Translations under genes and position numbers: made by a program
Assembly: GCF_050947875.1 (NCBI RefSeq)
Contig: NC_134574.1
Location: forward strand, 149,328,434 to 149,392,433
Length of the DNA stretch: 64,000 nucleotides
Reading direction: 5' to 3'
Origin: Dermacentor variabilis
Taxonomy: Eukaryota; Arthropoda; Arachnida; Ixodida; Ixodidae
In this document: positions 46,128 to 56,687 of the stretch, piece by piece
Layout: the number at the start of each line of letters is the position of its first letter
How positions within the stretch are numbered: position 1 is the stretch's first letter
The notes under the pieces: generated by a model
Seen by the model: the letters and a program-made list of their open reading frames with translations, nothing else
The model's database searches: none
Told to the model about the DNA's origin: nothing

Positions 46128-46399
46128 ATGGCTCCGTTGCCACTCATCATGCCAGCGTTCCCATGCTGCTCCTCCCTCCTCTGCAAACGCGCTGACGGAA
46201 CCGGCGCACTGCCAGTCGGTGCGGAGATTTCGGACTCAAATTCCTTGCCTCTAGATATATTGCGAAATGAAAACGCGAACATATGTAACAAATGGGAAAC
46301 ACTAATGAACGCGGATGTATCAAAATAAATGTGTGCATACCTTCCGTCACGATGACCACCGATAAAGATAATAAATTCGTTCCTACTTTTGTTCAAAAT

Positions 46400-46490
46400 T
46401 CTGTGTCACCGCTTTGTTGTGGGCTACGCAGCTTCGCTGGTCATTCACCTTCACAGAGAAGAATGCCTCATGCTTTTTTTCTAGTCGGGC
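46400..46490 (+). repeat. Diverged partial copy of the array-element arm
   Basis: gctacgcagcttcgctggtc, attcaccttcacagagaaga, atgcctcatg, then tttttttctag aligns with 46060-46127 (catacacagcttccctggtc, atccttcttcacagagtgga, agggcactga, gtttttcccctag). This is a second arm-like copy about 360 bp downstream with no 78-bp units attached. Both end in ctag. Confidence 0.5.
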
Positions 46491-47371
46491 ATTATGTGGT
46501 GCAGCGCAAAGCAGTTTATTTGGGGGCGCGACATGCTCAGTGCTTAAAATATGAATTATTTAAAGAATTCTTGGAGTAATATTAGAACAGGCAGCACTAA
46601 CTGAGGGAGCACTGCTCTCGTCGCAAAATATGACAACGAGCCATGCGGATGCTGTGACGACAGCGTAATGTTTAGGCTGTAATGAGTATAGAAAAATAAA
46701 CGAGTTGGGACATTCGAAGCTCTATGGCTTCAGCTTCTTTTTATGCTGCTGACATATGTTTATATTAGAGGACGCAAGCAGCATGCCTAAACGAGAACCC
46801 TTCTCGGGTTTTGCTAGGACCCTTGTGGCTTGCATAACCAAGCTGAAAGGAAGTCGCTTGCCTCCGCCTATTTAATACTATTATTCTCATTGTAAAGCAA
46901 CCACCATCGCAGTAAGTCTGATCAACCTGCACCAATGCTAAACTATTTATAATCTTAAAGCACTTAAGGTGTGCCGTTGGAATGTGCAAAGCACTTTACC
47001 ACACTTTTGGCATAGAGTTGCGCTAATCAACTCTTGAGGTGTTTACGTTATTTTTCTATGGTGTGAGATTAGCTTGACAGTCCTAATAAAATTGTTAAAG
47101 GGAAAGTCTGGGCTAGCATATTTGCCGCGCCATGCTATAACTGTTAGGTCTGACATTAAAAACGTTTGGCGACTTTAGTAAGCTTAACCTCAATACAGGC
47201 GTGCATTGCACTGTGACCGTTTAGCATGTGAAAATAAAAATGCTAGCAAATGCAGATTTCGGGAGCACCTGAGATTACAATAAAACGGGATCTTCAATAA
47301 AACAAGATGTTCAGGGCAGCGAAGGCATCAAAGCTAGAACCGGGGTAATCTAACTACCCGTGCCCGCAATC
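46491..47371. other. No gene recognised
   Basis: AT-rich non-coding sequence without a recognised family. Confidence 0.4.
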
Positions 47372-48114
47372 CACTGTTTGCGCGATTGCCCTGGCAATCA
47401 CACACCCATCAACTAGAATAGTCATCACCGATTCTAAAACTGCAATCAAAGCCTATGACAAAGGTAAGGTTTCCAAAGAGGCCGGCAAAATTCTGCAAGC
47501 AGGCAAGGAGAACGTACCTAACGACCTAATTAGGATAATATGGGCACCCGCTCATAGTGGACTCACAGGGAACGAGATCGCCAATGAGGTCGCCCGAGGA
47601 CTCACACACCGGGCCCCAGCGCAGGCAGATTACTTCCTGTCCAAAAAGCGAGAGTTAACCACATACAGAGAAATTCTAGAACACTACAGAATGGGGAGGA
47701 GAACTCTGCCTCCCCCCCATAGATCTCTCACAAAGCAGGAAGAGGTAATATGGCGAAAACTGCAGACAGGTACCTTCCCAAACCCGTATATTCTGCACAA
47801 ATGGCATCCTGAGGTGCACTCTCCAAAATGTAAAAACTGTGAAGGCACAGCAACGCTAAATCACATGCTTTGGGCTTGCCCAGCACTAAACGGCCTACAT
47901 GGAAACAGAGAGTCATGGGAATCCTCCCTCCATAGCCAGGAAGAGCAAGCCCAAAAACAGGCCATCCGTCAAGCCCAGGCCGCCGCCGGAAGCCAACTGA
48001 TTCCGGCCGACGTCTAGGGGGGAGGTGGACGGTGATAGGGAGAGCTGCGTCTCACCCGATCACCCATACTCTCTGACGGGTGTAAATAAAGTGCTATCTC
48101 TCTCTCTCTCTCTC
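47372..48114 (+). pseudogene. 5'-truncated LINE: RNase H and C-terminus, with (tc)n tail
   Basis: An open frame from about 47379 to the tag at 48015-48017 encodes AIALAITHPSTRIVITDSKT (RNase H start with catalytic Asp), WAPAHSGLTGNEIANEVARG, and an HCC-type end, KWHPEVHSPKCKNCEGTATL then NHMLWACPAL. The RNase H site normally GNE.AD reads GNEIAN (codon 47583-47585 aat), so the last catalytic Asp is lost. The 3' UTR has aataaa (48085-48090) and ends in (tc)n at 48096-48114. This is the architecture of I/R1-group LINEs. The frame is otherwise open, so the insertion is not very old. Confidence 0.8.
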
Positions 48115-48385
48115 TTCATCGCACTACATAAATGTGTTGCAGTGAAGCCAGTGTAGACGTATATTGCCTCATACATTAATCCCAACTTTGTTCAGAACTC
48201 TGTGTCCCATTGCTAAAACTAACAGAGCGAAAAACAGGCAGAGATGCAGCTGAGCACCCCACGGCGCGTTATTAAGCTCCATTTCTCTGTGTTTATCACG
48301 CTCTTATATTACCATGAAATCCCAGGGATCTCTGCATTTTAGTTCGTAGAATTCTGGCAGACCATTTGATGTTATTAGAGCTCCG
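48115..48385. other. Non-coding spacer
   Basis: Between the LINE tail and the MITE. cccaactttgttcagaactctgtgtccc (48182-48209) weakly resembles ctacttttgttcaaaattctgtgtcacc (46383-46410). Nothing else noted. Confidence 0.35.
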
Positions 48386-48389
48386 TTAA

Positions 48390-48894
48390 AGGGACACTAA
48401 AGTGAAGAATGATTTCTTCTGCATCAGTAAAATACCGTTCTACAACACCAAAAACACCACTCTTACAACGATAAGACGTTTGGTAAGCCAGAAAAAGCGC
48501 AAGAACGAAATATGGGTGGTGACGCCTACTTAAGTTCCCGCATCTGGGGGCTGTGACGTCTTGGAATATGATGGCATCTTCTAGGGCCTACTAATTATAT
48601 ATAGCGGTACAGATTGACTACACTGTGTTCTAAAGGAGCCAAATATTAAACATGCCAAGTTTCGGGAACCTTTATTCAGCCAACGCGGCCCAAATGCGAA
48701 AACATACTCTGGGATCCCTGACGTCACGCTGACGTACCGGCCCTGGGGTTTCGGCGCGAAATTCAAATACTGGTACTTGGACCTTCATTTTCTCATCTAA
48801 TAATCAAACTATTCTCTTTAAATGACTGCCTGCAGGGTTCTCAAACAATGCTTCATTAGTCTAAACTGATTTATTGTTTCGCTTTAGTGTCCCT
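48390..48894 (+). mobile_element. MITE with TTAA target duplication, T2/Kolobok-like
   Basis: It is bounded by ttaa (48386-48389 and 48895-48898). The left end reads agggacactaaagtgaa; the right end, in reverse complement, reads agggacactaaagcgaa: 16 of 17 bases form a terminal inverted repeat. It is 505 bp with no transposase frame, so non-autonomous. TTAA targets plus ttaaaggg ends fit the T2/Kolobok-type MITEs; piggyBac also uses TTAA but its ends usually begin with ccc. Confidence 0.88.
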
Positions 48895-49061
48895 TTAAGT
48901 TCACAGCATTGCGAAATCATTGTCTTAATGCTCGCGGTAAAAGTAAATGACATGATGGCACGTACGAGTGCACTGAACGCGATTGAAAACACGAGCTGCC
49001 TCATTTCAAGGTCGAATGAACGGTTGTGAGGAAACACCCCCTCGAGCGTTATCTGACTTAC

Positions 49062-49202
49062 GGGACCTAAGTCGTGGCCAGAAACCCGTACAATGGCTCC
49101 TTCAACGTCCGCGAAGTAAAGCTGCATGTGCGATGTGATGACGCTGCCGAAAAGGGTGGACACCGCTACTGCTCGGCTTTCCGCCAAGAAACACTGAACC
49201 CA
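49062..49202 (-). CDS. Candidate host exon (47 codons), unidentified
   Basis: On the minus strand a 141-bp open segment (divisible by three) lies between ctaagcag| and ggtccc|gtaagtcag, the latter an excellent splice donor. It encodes WVQCFLAESRAVAVST, then GSVITSHMQLYFADVEGAIV, then RVSGHDLGP. The LYFADVEG..VRV..HDL pattern weakly recalls a YWTD-type beta-propeller blade (Y-x-x-D, five residues, then a basic position), as in LDL-receptor-like proteins. The acceptor's pyrimidine tract is poor. No adjacent exon was identified. It could be chance or an orphan exon of a gene with long introns. Confidence 0.3.
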
Positions 49203-50964
49203 CTGCTTAGACATCACACCAGTCACACAAACAGCGTTGAACATGGTTGAACGACGAACGGTTGGTGTGGGCCAGGGATCTAACGTGCCACGGCGACACT
49301 TGGCACCGCCATCGCGCCTTTTCGAAAGTCCCTAAACAATTCGGTTCTAGGCACCTGGGTGCTGGTAAAGCCTTGTGAATGAGTTCACCACTTATGAACA
49401 AGTGCTCTCTCGTGTACAAAATATCCGGAATTCCGGTGATGAAGATTGCACAGGAGCTGTGCTGCGCTCCGGACATTATTCACAACGCGACTGCTATGCG
49501 GCACCTACTAACCTCGCCCGTCAGCGTTCGGTTCGCGCGTCAACGGCTACTATTTTAACTCACGCATTCCATGTGGCCGGGCGAATTTCGTAGCTTATTC
49601 GCAGCGTACGCCACTTCATGAATTCCGGTCACTTTTTCTGCAAGCATGAACGGTGGCTGAGGGCAAGTCCCAACCACATTGTTTGCAAGACGGTGATTGT
49701 AAGCGGCGAAAATTACTCACGAAGCGCTGTCGACGGCCTAAACAAACAGTTCGCTTCTTAGCTTGCAATTGCACAATGCCGATGAAACTCCTGCTGCATT
49801 GGTGTTGTGTATCTTTGTGTCACCTTGAAATACACGAAATACAAATACTGTCTATTTTATGGCACCTTTAAGGCGTGCCTGAGTTGGAACAAACCTGATA
49901 CATTATTTTTGGCGCTTTCCCACCACGAATGATCGTGCGGTCAAGCGACACGCATTTTAAAACATAAAACTCGCAATTTTGAATCGTGATTTAAAGCGAA
50001 AGTATTCGATAACCATATTTTGTTTGCAGCCCTAAAGGTTTCGCTGAAGAATGAAGAGAGCAGTTTTGCAATAGATCAATGAATTCTTCACTCCTGCTCC
50101 CAAGAAATTCCTGCAGATGGCAGTTACGGATACCAAACAAGCCACCTAATCAGCAATGTTCCATACGCTGCCTTTAAACGAGAAAAACACGAACATCTGT
50201 ATCTTCCATGTCGGCATCATGTAGCATTCGCTACCCCTTCAAGGTGAATGTTCGCACCCTGCTTCTGCAAGTAACCAAAATACCAAATATCAAATGGAAT
50301 GACTGGACGTGATATCCTCGAGCAGCTGCTCTAGGACGTCTGTCACTTTTCTGATGCGAGCTCAACGCAACATCGGAAAGCTTGCTGGCATACAAGTCGA
50401 TGGCTAAGCTGCATTTACTGGAAACGCACTGGTGCCCTCCGGATAACTAGTTTTACATACTATGTCCAAAAAAAAAACATTACCAACATGGCAAACGATA
50501 CGCAAGTCAGTCGCACTTGAACAAGTCTAAGTGGCCTACCCTTTTCGACACTCGTTGGCGCCTGTACTGGAAGTACTGCGCTTTGCTCATAACACGTACA
50601 ATATGAGGCTACTATAAACATGATCCCCTTCAACGGGTTGAACAATCCGACAGTGTCATCCAGTTTCGAGACTCAGGCACGTCGAACATTGGCTAAAGTT
50701 CTTGACTCCGTCGCTAAGTGGCGAGAACTGCAAAGGCTGCACCAGCGAGGACGCTTCACGTCGCTGTTGGCGATGACGAGCTATAATGGCAATAATTTGC
50801 TTCTCGGACCTTCTGGCGCACACGCTCCCATTGTGTCGCCTCTACTAGAAAAGGTGCGTCAATGTGAACACAGCAATGAACACGTTGGCAGACACCGTGG
50901 CTATTCTACCTGCTCAGCGAAAATAAAAATCAACGAAGTACATCCTGGTGAATGAACGAAAAAC
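49203..50964. other. No gene recognised
   Basis: An open frame at 50620-50955 (111 codons) lacks any known domain. Otherwise short frames only. Confidence 0.4.
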
Positions 50965-51870
50965 CAGTGTGCCTGTATGGATGCATACTTGCCAAAAGAA
51001 CCTGTGCAGCTTCTGGTAAACTCGTAGCTGGCACGTTCGTATGTCTGTAGAGCCGCTTAAATATCTGCGAGACATGGTAATTCTTGAAAATGTCTAAATG
51101 AAAGATGAAATAAAAGTAAAACAAATATTTAAGCGGTAAGAAAATATTGATGCATGAAAGAGCTCGAACCATATTGTCCTGTCAGTGCTTAGTTCAATGA
51201 GCCTAAACAAGATGAAGAAACTCCGCTATGCATACAACACACGGCTTCCCGTAACGCTTCTGGTTAACTCGTAGTCTGCAAGTGCGCACGTATGTAAAGC
51301 TACCTGCAAAGACGAGACATGGTGATTCTTGGAAATGTCTAAATGGCAGGCGAAGTAAAAGTAACACAAATATTTAAGCAGTAGCAAAATGTTGATGCAT
51401 GACAGATCTCGGAAATATATTATCCTGTCAGCGCTTAGTTCAATAGGCCTAAACGAGATCAAGGCACTCCGGTATGCATACTACACAAGGCTTCCCGCGA
51501 CGCTTCTGGTTGACTCGTAGTCTGCAAGTGCGTATGTATGTAAAGCTACCTGCAAAGACGAGACATGGTGATTCTTGGAAATGTCTAAATGGACATTTCC
51601 AAGTAATACAAATATTTAAGCAGTAGCAAAATGTTGATGCATGAGAGAGCTCAAAAATGTATTCTCCTGTCATCGCTTAGTCCAATAAGCCTAAACGAGA
51701 TAGACGCTCCGGTATGCATACTACACACGGTGTCCCGTGACGCTTCAGGTTAACTCGTAGTTTGCATGTTCGTATGTATGCAAAGCTACGTGAATAGACG
51801 AGACATGGTAATTCCTGGAAATGTCTAAACGGAAGGTGAAATAAATGAAATCCAAGTATTTACCCATTCC
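50965..51870 (+). repeat. Tandem repeat, 240-247-bp unit, about 3.7 copies
   Basis: Landmark gcttcwggttaactcgtag starts at 51009, 51256, 51502 and 51742. Others are cgagacatggtrattcytgg, aaatgtctaaa, acaaatatttaagc and cctgtcakcgcttagt. Units are about 85-90% alike by eye and drift in length. AT-rich, no conserved open frame. Confidence 0.9.
51574..51603. other. Perfect 12-bp stem hairpin inside one tandem unit
   Basis: cttggaaatgtc (51574-51585), loop taaatg, then gacatttccaag (51592-51603). The neighbouring unit has ggcaggcgaagtaaaagtaa after the shared aaatgtctaaat, so the inverted half replaced native sequence in this unit only. Confidence 0.85.
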
Positions 51871-52527
51871 TTATGAAAATGGTCATGACCTTCTTGTTTC
51901 ATGTATGTTCCCTTCTCGTGCCCTGCGTGACCTTTGTTTCCTTGTCCGCTATGTGAACTTCAGGAAACCTATCTAATGTGCACTGCCTCTTTACTCATCC
52001 TTTCGTACGACTCGAGAAAACAACCTTAATCTTCCATGTAGGATGTGTCCTTTGTGGTTATGGCACGATATTACCTGGCTGTGCTCTCTGTGCGCTCTAT
52101 GTTGCCTTGCTGTGCACTCCCTAGAGTGCACATCCAGGTAACTTAGAGTTCGTGCAGTGATTATCCTTAAGACATTCAAAAGACAGAATATCCACCTGTA
52201 AGAGGTATTAACTGCTGATGTATCTAGGCGGGATAAAGGGCCAGGGGTGGGCGCCTGCTCCCGCCCCGCCCTCCATTTACTTAGCAGCATTTTATTGAAG
52301 GTATGTCTAACATATATATAGGTGGCAGTTCAAAAACCATGATATGCACGAGACACAGAAATACATCGAGGCAACTGTGACCACTTGAAGCATAAGCAAA
52401 GGTGAGAAAGGTAACACAGTTCCTTGTCGTGAAGAGCGATAGACGGTTTGTTGATACATGTCTTGGCCCTAATCTTTATATTGTAAGCCTCACCGATAAT
52501 CCTCAGAAATCGCGAGGCTTAAAATAT
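51871..52527. other. No gene recognised
   Basis: Mixed sequence with a (ta)n stretch at 52311-52320. No coding family. Confidence 0.4.
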
Positions 52528-52678
52528 TGTCACAGTCGGCAATGTGGGGAGGAGACGACGATGATGGTGGTCTTGGAGACGACGAAGAAGAGTTTAGTAT
52601 TATCGCTGCTCTACGCTCCTTGGCTCAGCCATTAAAAGCCATCTGTAAATAGACGCATGCTTCTTACTTCCCGTAACA
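52528..52678 (+). mobile_element. Short solo LTR with 4-bp target duplication
   Basis: Begins tgtcacagtcgg and ends cttcccgtaaca, that is TG...CA. It is flanked directly by atat on both sides (52524-52527 and 52679-52682). It contains an attaaa signal-like motif (52631-52636) before tctgtaaatagac. At 151 bp it is short but in the range of some arthropod Gypsy LTRs. No internal retrotransposon sequence adjoins, so it is read as a solo LTR left by recombination. Confidence 0.6.
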
Positions 52679-53584
52679 ATATGCAGATCAGGGACAAGGC
52701 ATGTATGTCTATAGCTCTCCATGACAAGAAACTGCGTTACTTTTGTCACTTTTGATTATGTGTCAGTTGGTCACAGTTGCCTCTGTGTATTTGTGTCTCG
52801 TGCATATTGTTACAAATGTAGAATGGATTTATTTGCAGTGGAAAGGGTTGGGAAGACATGGGACGGTCCGAAACAGCCGATCACTCCAAAAACCTCGCAC
52901 CGCTTCTACTTCCTCTTTCACGCTCCTCCGGTGCGGCGTCACAATGTTATGGTTTTTGAACTTTCACCTATATGTATGTGAGACATATATTCAATAAAAT
53001 ATTAGTTGAGAGTCAGCGCCGTGGCGTCGTTTTTACCTTCCTTTCGTCCGTGTCTTGTGTTGCGCTGTTAAGAACCTTACAATGAATCTAGCCAACTGGC
53101 TCAACTTGCCGTCTTGGTTCTTAGCAGCATACGATACATTCACGGCCAGACGCCACCAACTGTGCAGACATTCAAGCCACACGGAGCGAATTACCTCTCA
53201 CGACGATTAACAGTCGCGCGGCGGCGCGACGTGCAGTGTTCACTGGCTTGCGCAACATGAAGGGAAAATGAGGCGGACGCCTCCGGAGCCCGATCCGCAC
53301 GTTGCTGCGAACGTATATGAATGTTCAAGCTACCAATGAAGTGGCTTTTGGCGGTGTTATTTTGGCTTTATAATTGACTCTATACATGCAAATATCTAAT
53401 ACGTACGTTACAATTGTCTCTATAGTACGCTCGTAAGATTTCTTTGCATCCTTCAGAGCTAAAAGCAAGCGTTTCCACCCCCAAAGCTGAACTTTAGCTG
53501 CCACCAACTTTCAGCACGCCTAGTGTTCGAAAGAATCTAGTGAAATGGGATTTTTGTAACGTTTTTAGTACTCAAGCTGAAAAA
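52679..53584. other. No gene recognised; polyadenylation-like signal
   Basis: tcaataaaatattagttgag (52991-53010) followed by gagtcagcgccgtggcgtcg looks like the 3' part of an unidentified retroelement or LTR. No protein domain. GC-rich patch at 53215-53290. Confidence 0.35.
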
Positions 53585-54225
53585 GAAATGATGGCTTTCC
53601 CGTAATCGAAAGTAGATGTAAGCATGAAATGGCTATTGGCAAAGCACATTAGTTGGATATGGTACTAGCCAGAATCTTAAAATGCGTGTAGTGCATATTC
53701 GCAGCGGCACACCCCACAACACCTCACCACACCGCACCGCGCCATACTGTGCACCGGTCCGTACGGACGCAATAGTTTCCTGTCACAGACAGAACATCAT
53801 TGCAAGTATCGTATCAGTCAAATGGCTATTGGCGGCCCGCCGGACGCTGCCGGCGCGGCGACCGCGCCGGGGAGCTCACGGACGGCTGGCGTTGAAAAGA
53901 GCACTCAGCGCCGAAAGATCACAGTGAAGTGTACAGTGCCCTGTATCTGCACCTTGAACGTTGCTTATTAGAAATGACAAATAAAACTCCAGCGTACTAG
54001 GAGTTACAGCTTGAGTGATACTCGTTCAAAGATTAAGAAGAACTCGGAAGCAATTTTTCGTAGCTTGTTTAGGAAGTAACTAGCCTGTGCAGTGGGGTCT
54101 TGATTGGTTGCCCGGATGATCTCGTTTTCTTCTCGTTTGAGTGCCCGGATAACCGCAATGGCTTTTGGTTCAAGGTAACTTGAAGGCCCCCGACAACAAA
54201 GCTAAAAGCATTTCATGCTTAAGAA
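53585..54225 (+). repeat. Dispersed repeat A, copy 2
   Basis: Matches 21085-21793 in the same orientation and block order (see that entry). It lacks part of the gac-gcc-rich middle present in copy 1. No termini recognised. Confidence 0.8.
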
Positions 54226-54859
54226 AGAATGCATTAATGTTAACATTGGGAGATGAACCCAAAGTTAATGTGTGTAAGGCAGAGACGCTACCACTGCTGC
54301 ACCTCAAAAGCGTGGTTTACGGACGATAGTTCGATAATCTTGCTATAAGGCCGTTCGTTGAATTGCCTTCGTGACGATTTTTCCTTTGTTCTTTCGCACC
54401 TCGGCCTGGTTCACATAGCTTTCTTCTGCTACTCTGCGTAAATTACATAAAAACGTCGCTGCTAAATGTGCCTTTATTTTCAAAACTGCGCGTGGTTGCA
54501 GTGTTGACGTTAGCGGGCGTCCAAGAGAAGTACGGCAGCGCGGGTCCCGTAAATGCTTGCTTGGGTGCACAACTTTGTAACTTATAATGGTCAGTTGGGT
54601 AAGTGGCGAATATTGGATAAGGAACATGGACGTATTTGTTTATTTACTCGTGCATGCAACTATTACGCCTGTTTAACTTCTACCGAAGCTACGAGAAGCC
54701 AGCCATCTGTACATTTTGTCGTATTTGTTTCGCATCCTACGTTCGAAATACGGTTCCATCGGTTAAAGACTAAACCACATATTCTCGAAAACATTATACT
54801 TGGCGCCATTAGTTGAGAGTATATCGGCGGTGATAACGCATTTGTGCTCGAGGGGTCTC
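54226..54859. other. No gene recognised
   Basis: Short open frames only. A tRNA-like box element (gaacccaaagttaat...gcagagacgctaccactgctg) near 54250-54300 was considered and not supported. Confidence 0.4.
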
Positions 54860-55466
54860 GTAGATGCCCTTGTGCGTAATGCACAAGGAATATAGGTGGC
54901 GCGCGACGTGACCCATGATGGCCGGCACAGGATCGCCGACTACGTGGCCGCGTCGTTGCACGCCGAGCTTATTTTTATCGGCTGCAGAAAAAAACGTAGC
55001 GATGACACTAGCTTTTAGCGAAGCAGCTGTCGTTAGCAGACAGTGCATCGCCTTCCTTCCTGTCCATGAAAAACAAGGAAGAACTCGTGACTAATAGAAT
55101 ACTAGGAATTTATGAATATTTCATTTGTCACGGCGTCCGTCAAGGCACGCCGCGCTGAAGCTGTTTCTATGGAAGTGCTGTTTGCATAGACGTCGCACGT
55201 TTAAGCCTCATAGGAATTTGAGTTTGTTTTGACAAGACAGTCGTACATCAATATGGATGGCTTTTTCTCATATTTTCAGTCGCCTTTCCAAACGCCTTGC
55301 GCGGCCCGCGTAAAGGTGCAAATGACATTCTTGAGTATAACAATTCACGCCCAACGTAAACATAAGTGACTGTCGTGCATATACAATATGGCGGGCTTGC
55401 TTGTTGTACGGTACACGGGCGTTTTCGCATTTCGCCGCCATTGAAATGCGGCCGTCATGGCCGGGA
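54860..55466 (+). repeat. Dispersed repeat B, copy 1, ending in a SINE-like head
   Basis: Matches 62640 down to 61990 in inverted orientation. Shared blocks in order are aatgcacaaggaatataggtgg, catgatggccggcacag, ggatcgccgact, gagcttatttttatcggctgc, agcgatgac, cggcgtccgtcaaggca, cgtcgca.gtt, cataggaatttgagttt, aatgacattcttgagtataa, then cgccattgaaatgcggccg. The last block (55417-55466) is part of the Ruka-type SINE head on the minus strand. Similarity is roughly 70%, so the pair is old. It is cut at 55466 by an antisense LINE tail. Confidence 0.75.
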
Positions 55467-55690
55467 GGAGGAGGAGGAATAAACTTTAATTGTAGAACCA
55501 GCAATTTATGATGGCCGGGCCTAAGCCTCCCACGAAGGGACGTCGATGGCGCAGCTCCGCAGAGCCTCATGCAACCTCGACGAGAGAGTCGTGGTGTTAG
55601 TCTGTGTGTACTGTGCTGGGCACTCCCATAGAATATGCGGAAGCGTAGCCGGGTTGAAAAAAAATATTAGTTGCCCCTTTTGCTTTAAAA
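55467..55690 (-). mobile_element. LINE 3' end, antisense, with (tcc)n tail
   Basis: The plus strand starts aggaggaggaggaataaactt then taattgtagaac: in the minus sense an attaaagtttatt poly(A)-like signal and a (cct)n tail. Upstream on the minus strand a frame reads LPHILWECPAQYTQTNTTTL then SSRLHEALRSCAIDVPSWEA and stop, the C-terminal HILWECP motif of RNase H-bearing LINEs. It is 5' truncated near 55690. Confidence 0.65.
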
Positions 55691-56340
55691 AGGAGTAGTA
55701 CTGCGTAGTTCTCCAAGCGCCATAAGTTACGACGTTAAAAAGACGTCGTAAGAGTACCGCGCTAAAATGTTAGGCCGGAAAATGTACTTCGAAACACAGT
55801 CTAGCGAACGTACGCAGGGTCGTATATGGCCAGTTAAAGTAATCGATCGTCTCTTTAACTTAAGGCGTCATTCATTTCCCGCTGTTGCTCGAAAACCAGA
55901 CACCGCTGCCTAACGGGTTTACAAATACTGGACTGCTGGGGTGGCGTTCGGGCAGACTTATAACATCGCAGGGCATAGGCGCGGACTGGTTAGCTTGTTT
56001 TCTCGCGCCGCTTTCAACGTACCGTTCAGGTAAGCTACAGGCACAGCGTCTAAAAGCTTGATGTTTATGCTTTCGTGGTAGATGTCGGCACTAAGCATTT
56101 TTTACCTATGGCGCTTCAAAAGAAGTCTTCAGCGCCTACAAAGTGCACGATACATACCTTCATCGGCGCCACGACATGCTTACCGATCGGGAGCTTCACC
56201 GCCACGATTAAACGCGTAAGCATTTATGTGCCTACCCAACGAGGAAACCTGTCCATCCGCCCGTTTGTCACCTAAGATGATCGCTTTCAAGATAGAACTC
56301 GCAGTAACGTGCGAATTAAACTTCGAACTGGATCTTGCTT
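55691..56340. other. No gene recognised
   Basis: Non-coding by appearance. gacgtcgtaagagtaccgcgctaaaat-type sequence has no recognised family. Confidence 0.35.
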
Positions 56341-56470
56341 CAACGCTAAGGGGAGAGAAAACAGCGTACACAAAGCTAACAGCACTCGGCGCACTCTGTC
56401 CCCATCGCAGATCGCTTTCAAGTTTGGGCCCGCATGGCCACGTCATACGCAGCCGCCGTCGGAGAATGGT
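56341..56470 (+). repeat. Dispersed repeat C, copy 2
   Basis: Aligns with 1-140 (see that entry). Lies about 220 bp upstream of the Gypsy gag relic. It could be leader sequence of a larger repeat, but nothing links it to the Gypsy element directly. Confidence 0.55.
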
Positions 56471-56687
56471 TGATCACGGTTGATAACCGGCCGCATCGAG
56501 AGGAGGCAGCATCATGGACCGCATCTAAGTACGAGGTTGCAGCACCCCTGGTCTCAGGCCCGGGCCGCAGGCCACAACTCACTCCGCGCGCAGCGCCCGT
56601 CGAGGAGGAGGACTACTCGCATCGCACTAACCCCGGCTGCGCAGCATGCGCAGTGCGTTTAAAAAAAATAAAAACAAAGCAGTCCAA

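Noticed and set aside
48861..49244. 127-codon minus-strand frame as a complete gene
   Set aside because: It runs into the MITE end at 48894, so the whole frame is not native; only the 141-bp splice-bounded core was kept as a candidate exon.
54240..54310. tRNA-like A/B-box element
   Set aside because: gttaatgtgtgtaaggcagagacgctaccactgctg looks vaguely tRNA-like but no B box or stem structure follows.
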